A DNA stretch of 64,000 nt from Mangrovitalea sediminis (GTDB lineage: Bacteria > Pseudomonadota > Gammaproteobacteria > Pseudomonadales > Oleiphilaceae). Position numbers and translations under genes: made by a program. Location: contig NZ_NTLB01000004.1 in NCBI RefSeq assembly GCF_002514725.1, forward strand, positions 310,001-374,000, in the 5' to 3' direction. The notes below the pieces were generated by a model. The model saw nothing but the letters and a program-made list of their open reading frames with translations, ran no database searches and was not told the origin of the DNA. Below are positions 53,340-60,262 of the stretch, one piece after another (position 1 is the first letter of the stretch; every line of letters starts with the position of its first letter).

Positions 53340-53372
53340 TTGTTAACCGGTTGTTAACCGGTTGTTGGCCGG
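53340..53372. repeat. Three tandem 11-bp repeats upstream of glpK
   Basis: TTGTTAACCGG occurs at 53340-53350 and 53351-53361, and a variant TTGTTGGCCGG at 53362-53372. The 11-bp period is close to one helical turn. On the glpK strand the array ends 16 bp before the start codon. It contains the palindrome AACCGGTT twice. Confidence 0.85.
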
Positions 53373-53418
53373 TCATCGGCAGCAGCCCATGCAGCGCGCC
53401 AGCGAGAAGCACGCGAAC

Positions 53419-53438
53419 AATGTTCGAAAAAGAAAATT
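53419..53438 (-). promoter_or_regulatory. GlpR operator upstream of glpK
   Basis: AATGTTCGAAAAAGAAAATT matches the E. coli GlpR consensus WATKYTCGWWAWCGAACATW (quoted from memory) at 18 of 20 positions. It lies about 96 bp upstream of the glpK start. Confidence 0.65.
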
Positions 53439-53803
53439 CTACTGGTAAAAGCAATGGCGGAAAACCGTAAGCCACAAAAAGCGTGACCCGTATTCCTAAG
53501 GAAGGGGATATTTCGGACATCTAGCGGAAGGATGCAACACCACCAGACTCAGTGACATCGGCGCCGAAGCCGGCGCAACTCGGTCAAAATCTGCAAAAAA
53601 AAGAGCGCGTATCGACATCAGACAACGAAACTACTCGCGACGAGGCAACTGAAAGCCCGACCTGGAACCTCAAAAAAATCAGCCTCATGGACATGGCGTT
53701 ACCGCTTTCGCACGGAGGCTTTCGTTATCGATACAAGGCATCAGCGCCTTAAAACCATGCCAAGGAGAAGCCGCCACCCATCTTTTCCCGTATCCGACAC
53801 CGA

Positions 53804-53823
53804 AATTTTCGTTTTCGAAAATT
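53804..53823 (+). promoter_or_regulatory. GlpR operator upstream of glpD
   Basis: The site AATTTTCG-TTTT-CGAAAATT is a perfect palindrome flanked by further A and T (53803-53824). It keeps the TTCG-N4-CGAA core and matches 18 of 20 positions of the E. coli GlpR consensus. It lies just upstream of the putative -35 of glpD. Confidence 0.75.
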
Positions 53824-53838
53824 TTATTTGCACTTTCT

Positions 53839-53867
53839 TTGCCGAACACTCTAGAATGCCATTATAG
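53839..53867 (+). promoter_or_regulatory. Possible glpD promoter
   Basis: TTGCCG (53839-53844), 17-nt spacer, TTATAG (53862-53867). The match is weak, but it sits just after the GlpR operator and 70 bp before the start codon. Confidence 0.4.
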
Positions 53868-53937
53868 CGTTCCATTTATGACATTTTTGCGGCACCGCAA
53901 AGCAACTCCACTTCGTCAGGCACACCAAAGGTAAGCC

Positions 53938-55470
53938 ATGCTCAGTCTTACAGCCCCCACGTACGACCTCTTTGTTATCGGCGGCGGTATCAACGGTACT
54001 GGCATTGCCGCAGACGCTTCCGGCCGAGGGCTCAGCGTCATGTTGTGCGAACAGTCAGACCTCGCCTCGGCAACGTCGTCAGCCAGCAGCAAGCTCATTC
54101 ATGGGGGCTTAAGGTATCTTGAGTATTACGAATTCCGTCTGGTACGCGAAGCGTTGGCTGAACGCGAAGTTCTTTTGCGAAACGCACCGCACCTGGTAGA
54201 ACCACTCCGCTTTACGCTGCCTCACCGGCCTCACCTTCGGCCAGCCTGGGTGATCCGCTGCGGTCTCTTTCTTTACGATCACCTATCTCGACGCACAACC
54301 CTGCCGGCAGCAAGAAGCATACGCTTTGGCGTCAATAGCCCTCTCAAGCCGAACATACGCAAAGGTTTTATGTATTCGGACTGCTGGGTGGATGATGCGC
54401 GACTGGTGATCGCCAATGCACAGGCGGCGTCCGCACGAGGCGCCCGCATCGCCACCCGTACCCGCTGCATCAGCGCTCGACGCCACCCTGAAGACGACGT
54501 CTGGGAAATTCGCTGCCAAAGCATGAATGGCGAAGAAGAGACCGTTTACGCCCGGGCACTCGTCAATGCTGCCGGCCCCTGGGCCGCATCCCTGTTCGAT
54601 AACGTATTGCACACGCCATCGCCGCGACGCCTGAAACTGATCAAAGGCAGCCACATCATCGTGCCACGTTTTCAGGAGTGGCACGGCGCCTTTATTCTAC
54701 AAAACACGGATCGCCGTATCGTCTTTGTGCTGCCGTATCAGGATGACTTCTCGCTGATCGGTACGACCGACAAGATCTATTCCGGCGACCCCGCCAAGGT
54801 ATCAATCGACGACGAGGAAACCGATTACCTGCTCAAGGTTGTTAACGAGCACTTTGTCACCCAGCTCAGCCGGCAGGATATCGTCAGTGCCTATTCGGGC
54901 GTGCGCCCGCTGTGTGACGATGAGTCGGCCGACCCGTCTGCCATGACTCGCGATTACACCGTCGAGGTAACCAGCGAGAATGGGCAACTACCGATACTCA
55001 GTGTTTTTGGGGGCAAGATCACGACTTACCGGAAACTGGCGGAGGCCGCCCTTGCTCACCTCCGCCCCTGGTTCCCGCAGATGGGACAGGACTGGACCGC
55101 GGAAGCACCTCTGCCGGGAGCAACTGCGCAGCTCAACACACGACAGGCCCTGCTGGAACTCCTTACCGAGCTCTATCCGGCATTGCCGGCGCCGCTGCTG
55201 AAACGATATGCGCGAAGCTATGGCACTCATGCCATGCGCTTCCTGGGCGACGCCAAGAGCGTCAATGACCTGGGACACCACTTTGGTGCAGGATTGTATG
55301 AACGGGAAGTACGCCACCTGATCGAGGACGAATGGGCGGAAACCGCCGAGGATATCCTTTGGCGACGTACAAAGCTCGGCCTGAAACTGAGCGAAGCCCA
55401 ACGCGTCCAGCTATCGAATTATCTCGAAGCCCGCATTACCAACACGCCAAAGGCGCTGGCTGAAGCTTAA
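53938..55470 (+). CDS. glpD: Aerobic glycerol-3-phosphate dehydrogenase
   Basis: Membrane-associated FAD enzyme that oxidises sn-glycerol 3-phosphate to dihydroxyacetone phosphate and feeds the quinone pool. The 510-residue protein has the FAD motif DLFVIGGGINGTGIAADASG (residues 9-28), SSASSKLIHGGLRYLEYYEF and the C-terminal domain with GKITTYRKLAEAAL. Length equals E. coli GlpD (501). AAGG lies before the ATG. It is divergent from glpK and has a strong GlpR operator. Confidence 0.97.
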   Translation: MLSLTAPTYDLFVIGGGINGTGIAADASGRGLSVMLCEQSDLASATSSASSKLIHGGLRYLEYYEFRLVREALAEREVLLRNAPHLVEPLRFTLPHRPHLRPAWVIRCGLFLYDHLSRRTTLPAARSIRFGVNSPLKPNIRKGFMYSDCWVDDARLVIANAQAASARGARIATRTRCISARRHPEDDVWEIRCQSMNGEEETVYARALVNAAGPWAASLFDNVLHTPSPRRLKLIKGSHIIVPRFQEWHGAFILQNTDRRIVFVLPYQDDFSLIGTTDKIYSGDPAKVSIDDEETDYLLKVVNEHFVTQLSRQDIVSAYSGVRPLCDDESADPSAMTRDYTVEVTSENGQLPILSVFGGKITTYRKLAEAALAHLRPWFPQMGQDWTAEAPLPGATAQLNTRQALLELLTELYPALPAPLLKRYARSYGTHAMRFLGDAKSVNDLGHHFGAGLYEREVRHLIEDEWAETAEDILWRRTKLGLKLSEAQRVQLSNYLEARITNTPKALAEA

Positions 55471-55485
55471 GGGAAGAATCCAAAA

Positions 55486-55520
55486 GCCGCACAGCCATTT
55501 ACTCCGACTGGCTGCGCGGC
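55486..55520 (-). terminator. Terminator overlapping the 3' end of the sensor-kinase gene
   Basis: On the minus strand GCCGC-G-CAGCCA and TGGCTG-T-GCGGC pair over 12 bp including one G-U, then TTTTGGATTC follows. One arm (55509-55520) lies inside the last codons of the kinase gene. It is read only on the minus strand; on the plus strand the central pair is an A-C mismatch. Confidence 0.6.
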
Positions 55521-57064
55521 CATACCAGACTAAAGCGGGCCCCGCCGAGGTCCTCACTTCGGCTGACAAAAGCCTGACCGCCATGCCAGTAGAGAATCCG
55601 GCGCACGATCGATAACCCCAGCCCGTACCCACCCGACTTGCGGGTCCGGCTGTCATCAAGGCGGGCAAAGGGCGTAAAGACGCGTTCCCAGTCCTCCTCT
55701 GGAATCCCTGGACCATCATCCTCAACATCAACCCGGCACGTTTCCTCGCCAAAGTGGCAATGCACACGGACTTCGCCAGCGGCATACCGGGTCGCATTAC
55801 CCACCAGATTCTGGATGGCGCGGTGAATGTAACGTGGCTCGACGTCTACATACTTCCAGTCATCGCTCGTTAAATCGACAACGGCATGGATATTGAGATT
55901 GGGGCGCGTCATCTGCTGCTCGCGAACTACCTGCTCGACAACCTCCTGCAGGTTAACCGTCTGCGTCGCCAGGATAGGCCCACCCTGCTCCAGTCTCGCA
56001 TAGGTAAGGATCTCGTCGATCAGCTCATCCAACTCCTGGATATCCGAGTCGATACCCACGAGCTGCTTGTGCAACGTCGCCTCGTCAGTACAGTCTTCGA
56101 TCATCTGCACGCCGAAACGAATCCTCGCAACGGGCGTTCGCAGCTCATGAGACACCGCGTGAATCATTTCCTGCTGCACCTGCACCAGGCGCTGAATATG
56201 CTCCGCCATGCTATTGAAAGCTTCACTAAGCCGGTCGACGATAGAGACGTTATCGACCTTGACCCGTGCATCCAGCTCGCCGCGCGCAATTCGGCCGACG
56301 ACGTTTTCGATACCGCGCAATCGCTGATGCAGACGTGCCAGCACATAATAGTTGGCAACGGCCAAAGCACCGGCAATCAGCAGCAGCATGATCAGCAACA
56401 TCGGCCAGGGCCAGAGGTCGAAGGGCGCAGCCATCGACATGCGCACGACTTCGCCATCATTCAGACGGACATAAATCTTTGCGGCATCGTCAGGGGCCTG
56501 TTGATCATAGGCAAAACCGTTGCTTGCCAACTGATCAAGCACCACCTCTCCCGGCACCTCTTCGCTGGATGCGACATAACGGATACCGATGCCCAATTGC
56601 CCGCCTAATTCGTCGAGCACCTGATGACGCTGGACCGGCGAAATCTGCTCCAACTCCCAGGCCGCAATCAACGCGGAGACACGGGACACATCCTGATAGA
56701 GGTGATCGAAACTGGCATCGAGGACGCCATTGCCGGAGGTTTTCAGCAGCAAATGGGCAACCGATCCTCGATTGCGGGATATCACCTGCCCGTACGACAA
56801 GCGCTCGCGCTCCACCGGCGTCAATTCGAGGTCTGCAGTCGAGCTGTACTGAATATCGACGTTGTCGCTCACCCAGTTGGCGACATGGACACCATCCGGG
56901 TTATCTCGCAACCAACTGAGCAGCGGAACGGGGAAATGCTCCTGCCAGGCGCGCTCACGCACCCTATTCAGACCTGAAACCAGCAGGTAGCCCACAAGGG
57001 CCACCAGCAGCGTCAACATCAGTAGCAGCGCGTAGCTGCGTATATAGAAGGATCTGAGGGACAT
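55499..57064 (-). CDS. Two-component sensor histidine kinase, RstB-like
   Basis: A 521-residue inner-membrane kinase: TM1 about 12-31, periplasmic domain about 32-218 (with an N-x-G-S-V-A-H-L-L-like motif), TM2 about 221-241, HAMP about 245-292, HisKA with H307 in AVSHELRTPVARI, and HATPase about 400-515 with the N box (HRAIQNLVGNATRY), DDGPGIP and GLGLSIV. The N-terminus MSLRSFYIRSYALLLML and the layout resemble RstB of E. coli. Its cognate regulator gene is 79 bp upstream. Ligand unknown; RstAB homologues answer to envelope stress or acid, but this is not shown here. Confidence 0.87.
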   Translation of the reverse strand: MSLRSFYIRSYALLLMLTLLVALVGYLLVSGLNRVRERAWQEHFPVPLLSWLRDNPDGVHVANWVSDNVDIQYSSTADLELTPVERERLSYGQVISRNRGSVAHLLLKTSGNGVLDASFDHLYQDVSRVSALIAAWELEQISPVQRHQVLDELGGQLGIGIRYVASSEEVPGEVVLDQLASNGFAYDQQAPDDAAKIYVRLNDGEVVRMSMAAPFDLWPWPMLLIMLLLIAGALAVANYYVLARLHQRLRGIENVVGRIARGELDARVKVDNVSIVDRLSEAFNSMAEHIQRLVQVQQEMIHAVSHELRTPVARIRFGVQMIEDCTDEATLHKQLVGIDSDIQELDELIDEILTYARLEQGGPILATQTVNLQEVVEQVVREQQMTRPNLNIHAVVDLTSDDWKYVDVEPRYIHRAIQNLVGNATRYAAGEVRVHCHFGEETCRVDVEDDGPGIPEEDWERVFTPFARLDDSRTRKSGGYGLGLSIVRRILYWHGGQAFVSRSEDLGGARFSLVWPRSQSE

Positions 57065-57143
57065 GGAAGACGCCCGACGCGGCTAATACATTCCAGGCGC
57101 CCCCACCGGAGTCGCGTCGACGGGTACCGGTGAGGCCTGGGAC

Positions 57144-57881
57144 TCAGGCTTCCTTGACGAACAGGTATCCTTTGCTGCGGACAGTCTTGATCCGCCGCGG
57201 ATGCACAGGGTCATCGCCAATCTTGGGCCTTATGCGCGAAACCCGCACATCGATCGAGCGGTCCTGCCCGTCGTACTCGATACCACGCAACGCCGTGAAA
57301 ATCTCCTCACGACTCAGCACCCGGCCCGCATTACTGGCCAGCAGCCACAACAGGTCGAATTCCGCACTGGTCAAATCGATACTCTCATCATTCAACCAGG
57401 CTTCCCGCATCGAGCGATCGACCACCAGATCGTTGAACATCAACCGAACCGGTTCGTCCCCTTCAGCCTCCAGGGGCTTGGCCGGCGCCTGCTCGTTGAC
57501 CCGGCGCAACAGCGCACGAATACGGGCCAGCAGGACCCTTGGCCGGACCGGCTTCGACATATAGTCGTCCGCCCCCATCTCCAAACCCAGAACCTGATCA
57601 AGATCATCGGTTCGTGCGGTCAGCATCAGGATCGGACCATGATAGAAGGGTCTCACACGCCGGCAGATGGAAAGACCATCTTCACCCGGCAGCATCAGAT
57701 CCAGGACGACCAGATCCGGGCTTTCACTGCGAATGCGTTCGACGGCATGCCCGCCGTTAGCCTCCAGCGAAACCACCAACCCGTTGCTTTCCAGATATTC
57801 CCGCGTGAGTTCCGCAAGTCGCTCGTCGTCTTCGACGATGAGCACACGCCATGCCTCGTTTGTCTGTTCCACGCCTTCCAT
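57144..57881 (-). CDS. Two-component response regulator, RstA/OmpR-like
   Basis: A 245-residue OmpR-family regulator. I chose the ATG at 57881 (MEGVEQTNEAWRVLIVEDDE); a longer frame to 57971 has no conserved sequence. The receiver domain has the acidic pocket (VEDDE), phospho-acceptor D61 in VVLDLMLPGEDG, T in MLTART and K in MSKPVRPR. The winged-helix domain has the DNA-recognition part DRSIDVRVSRIRPKIGDD and ends KTVRSKGYLFV. It is upstream of its kinase gene on the same strand, 79 bp apart. Which promoters it binds cannot be read from here. Confidence 0.88.
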   Translation of the reverse strand: MEGVEQTNEAWRVLIVEDDERLAELTREYLESNGLVVSLEANGGHAVERIRSESPDLVVLDLMLPGEDGLSICRRVRPFYHGPILMLTARTDDLDQVLGLEMGADDYMSKPVRPRVLLARIRALLRRVNEQAPAKPLEAEGDEPVRLMFNDLVVDRSMREAWLNDESIDLTSAEFDLLWLLASNAGRVLSREEIFTALRGIEYDGQDRSIDVRVSRIRPKIGDDPVHPRRIKTVRSKGYLFVKEA

Positions 57882-58180
57882 CTCTAACGTTGTTATATCC
57901 GTTGAATCCACGTATGGGGGTGGAGCCCCGTCACGATCACACCGCTCAAGGCGGTACTGGGGCAACGCCATGTAACGTAATTATACATCCTGTTCTGAAA
58001 AATACATGGAAACGCCCACAGTTACAGCCTGTCACACAAATTCGGATTCCGCCAGGCAAAGCCCCTAGAAGCGGACAATTATCACATCCTGCCCTGTAAC
58101 AGCTTCGTCAAATTCCTTTCACATCGCTGCAACACCGCCTTCATACCCTCATTAAGAATTCGTCATAAAGAGACCTTTTC
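57882..58180. other. Divergent region between the response regulator and olsB (299 bp)
   Basis: It must contain the promoters of both gene sets. A partial Pho-box-like pair CTGTAAC-AGCT-TCGTCAA (58094-58111) matches the phosphate-starvation box only poorly. A -10-like TAAGAAT is near 58153. Nothing else stands out. Confidence 0.4.
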
Positions 58181-58948
58181 ATGCAAGCACAACGTGCATT
58201 GTCCGCCAGATCGGCGCGTAATTTGCGCGCATCCATCACCCGCGACGAAGCTTCCGTGCGCGCAGCCCAAAAATTGCGCTACGACATCTTCTCCGCGGAA
58301 TACGGATCGGATCTGGGTGCCACGGAAACCGGGATCGATGCGGATCGCTTCGATGCGGCCTGCGAGCATCTGGTCATCACCAACGAACTGACGGGTGAAC
58401 TGGTTGCCACCACCCGCATACTTCACCAACGCGAGACAGCACGCTGTGGTGGTTTCTACTCGGAAAGCGAATTCGACCTGAGCGACCTGAAACAGGTCAG
58501 CGGCACCTTCGCCGAACTGGGACGGACCTGCATCCACCCGGACTACCGTAACGGCGTCACGCTGGGCATGCTGTGGACGCGAGTCGCGGAATACCTGGTG
58601 GCGGAAAATGTCGATTACCTGATCGGCTGCGCCAGCATCAGCATGCTGGACGGCGGGCAACGCGCCTGGCGCATCGCCCAGCATCTACGCCAGAGCTACA
58701 TGGCCGGCGACGCTTTCCGGGTGCATCCGCGCCGGGAACTGCCACACCTGGCCATAACGCCGACCACCGGCGACCAGGACATCAGCGTCCCGGCGCTCAT
58801 CAAGGCTTACATGCGGCTGGGCGCCCTCGTCTGCGGCGAACCATGCTGGGACCCCGACTTCCGTTGCGCCGACCTGCTGGTCATGCTGGAAGTCGATAAA
58901 CTGAGTGCGCGTTATGCGCGTCATTTCATGCGTCGCGAAACCGCCTGA
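58181..58948 (+). CDS. olsB: L-ornithine N-alpha-acyltransferase OlsB (GNAT family)
   Basis: Transfers a 3-hydroxyacyl group from acyl-ACP to ornithine, the first step of ornithine-lipid synthesis. The 255-residue protein has the GNAT-like fold with LRYDIFSAEYG, ELGRTCIHPDYRNGVTLG and YLIGCASISMLDG, the landmarks of OlsB (also called hemolysin-like). The ATG is followed by a basic N-terminus (QRALSARSARNLRAS). It is followed by olsA after 18 bp. Ornithine lipids replace phospholipids under phosphate limitation in Pseudomonas; whether that holds here cannot be told from sequence. Confidence 0.85.
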   Translation: MQAQRALSARSARNLRASITRDEASVRAAQKLRYDIFSAEYGSDLGATETGIDADRFDAACEHLVITNELTGELVATTRILHQRETARCGGFYSESEFDLSDLKQVSGTFAELGRTCIHPDYRNGVTLGMLWTRVAEYLVAENVDYLIGCASISMLDGGQRAWRIAQHLRQSYMAGDAFRVHPRRELPHLAITPTTGDQDISVPALIKAYMRLGALVCGEPCWDPDFRCADLLVMLEVDKLSARYARHFMRRETA

Positions 58949-58966
58949 GAAGGCCGGAGGTTCTCC

Positions 58967-59800
58967 ATGCTGAGTGCTCTGAGACTCACCTGGCGCCTGA
59001 CCCTGTTCATTCTGTTCCTGGTGTCGATCATTCTGGTGGCACTGGCGCTGCGTATCGGAGATCTGTTCACCGCAAGCCGAATCGACCGCACACCGGTCGC
59101 CCACCACTCCATTCAGATCCTGTGTGGACTGCTCGGTTTCCGTCTGAATGTCCGCGGCAGCGTCGCCGAAGGCCCCGTCCTCTTCGTCAGCAACCATATT
59201 TCCTGGTCGGACATTCCCGTCCTGCTCGCCTGCGCACCGCTGCGTTTTCTATCTAAGATCGAAGTCAGTCGCTGGCCAGTCATTGGCTGGCTGGCCGGTG
59301 AGGCAGGAACCCTTTATATCAAACGCGGCGGCGGCCAATCGGGATCTGTACGTCAGCAAATCGCTTCAGTTCTCGCCGGAGGCCGCTCCGTACTGATATT
59401 CCCGGAAGGCACGACCACGACAGGCGTTTCGGTCCTACCCTTTCACGGCCGTCTGCTGGCAGCGGCGGCAGACGCCAAGTGCCGCATCCAACCCATGACA
59501 ATCGGCTACCGCCGCAACGACCTGCCCGACCCGGTTGCCCCGTTTATCGGCGACGACAGCTTCCATAGCCATCTCGTCAGACTGCTGAGCAAACCGGCCC
59601 TGGAAGTCGAGGTAATTTTGCACCCAGCCATCGAGCCGGAAGCGGCGCAGCCGACAGAGGCACTGGCGCAACAACTGCACAACACCGTCTCCTCGGGCCT
59701 GTCCCAGATTCACGAGCCCAGACGCACGTCACCGTCAACCCCAGACGAAGGCGACGCCCTTGGTGCCTGCGCTTCCCTGGAAAGCCGCTCCGGTTATTGA
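58967..59800 (+). CDS. olsA: Lyso-ornithine lipid O-acyltransferase OlsA (PlsC-like)
   Basis: Adds the second fatty acid to lyso-ornithine lipid; the fold is that of the 1-acylglycerol-3-phosphate acyltransferases. The 277-residue protein has an N-terminal membrane helix (about 12-32), the catalytic H-x4-D (H77, D82 in NHISWSDIPVL), the substrate loop FPEGTTT (from residue 145) and a C-terminal amphipathic tail. GGAGG lies upstream. It follows olsB by 18 bp. Its last 7 bp overlap the end of convergent slyD. A plain PlsC cannot be excluded, but the olsB neighbour favours OlsA. Confidence 0.85.
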   Translation: MLSALRLTWRLTLFILFLVSIILVALALRIGDLFTASRIDRTPVAHHSIQILCGLLGFRLNVRGSVAEGPVLFVSNHISWSDIPVLLACAPLRFLSKIEVSRWPVIGWLAGEAGTLYIKRGGGQSGSVRQQIASVLAGGRSVLIFPEGTTTTGVSVLPFHGRLLAAAADAKCRIQPMTIGYRRNDLPDPVAPFIGDDSFHSHLVRLLSKPALEVEVILHPAIEPEAAQPTEALAQQLHNTVSSGLSQIHEPRRTSPSTPDEGDALGACASLESRSGY

Positions 59801-60249
59801 GGCATTCCCGACGCGACCTCATCCGGTGTCGCGTCGCGAACCTCCAACACTTCCAGATCGAAATACAGCGTAAAGCCGGCCAACGGGTGATTGGCATCGA
59901 CACGGACCATATCACCCCGCACTTCCACCACCTTCACGACCTGCCGATCATCACCAGTGTTCGTCTGGAACGTCATACCAACCGCCAGCTCATCCACCCC
60001 CTGAAACAGCGAACGCGGCACCGCACGTACCAGCTCGTCGCGATGCTCGCCGTATGCAAGCTCCGGCGGAATCGTCACTTCCAGGCGATCTCCTACCGCC
60101 CGGTCTCGCACGGCACGCTCCAACCCTTCAACGACCTGCCCGGCACCCTCAACGAAACGCAACGGCTCACCGCCTTCAGACGTGTCCACCACCTCGCCCT
60201 TGCGATTCTTCAGCCAGTAATTCAGGGCAAAAACCCGGGGTTCCCGCAT
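59794..60249 (-). CDS. slyD: FKBP-type peptidyl-prolyl isomerase, SlyD-like
   Basis: Prolyl isomerase of the SlyD subgroup (FKBP domain with an inserted IF chaperone domain). The 151-residue protein reads VFALNYWLKNRKGEVVDTSE at the N-terminus, then GAGQVVEGLERAVRDRAVGD and PPELAYGEHRDEL, with the inserted segment about 75-125 and the SlyD-type NHPLAGFTLYFDLEVLEV. The His-rich metal tail of E. coli SlyD is missing, so nickel donation is doubtful. It lies 13 bp after the acetyl-CoA hydrolase gene and ends 7 bp inside convergent olsA. Confidence 0.88.
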   Translation of the reverse strand: MREPRVFALNYWLKNRKGEVVDTSEGGEPLRFVEGAGQVVEGLERAVRDRAVGDRLEVTIPPELAYGEHRDELVRAVPRSLFQGVDELAVGMTFQTNTGDDRQVVKVVEVRGDMVRVDANHPLAGFTLYFDLEVLEVRDATPDEVASGMPQ

Positions 60250-60262
60250 AACAATAACGTCC

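Larger units (their letters stand above)
53324..53937. other. glpK-glpD divergent region (614 bp), regulatory
   Basis: No gene is convincing here. A 66-residue open frame at 53552-53752 lacks a ribosome binding site and resembles no family. The region holds the 11-bp repeats (53340-53372), two GlpR-type operators (53419-53438 and 53804-53823) and a probable glpD promoter (53839-53867). The stretch around 53790-53890 is more AT-rich than its surroundings. Confidence 0.7.

Noticed and set aside
53414-53426. CGAAC-AAT-GTTCG dyad as the GlpR site of glpK
   Set aside because: The half-sites are in the opposite order to the GlpR operator; the overlapping 20-bp match at 53419-53438 fits the consensus better.
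53552-53752. A 66-residue frame in the glpK-glpD gap
   Set aside because: Starts at GTG without a ribosome binding site and does not resemble any family; the region is better explained as regulatory.
58094-58111. Pho box upstream of olsB
   Set aside because: Only the first half-site resembles CTGTCAT and the second has mostly GTCA in common; not strong enough to call.
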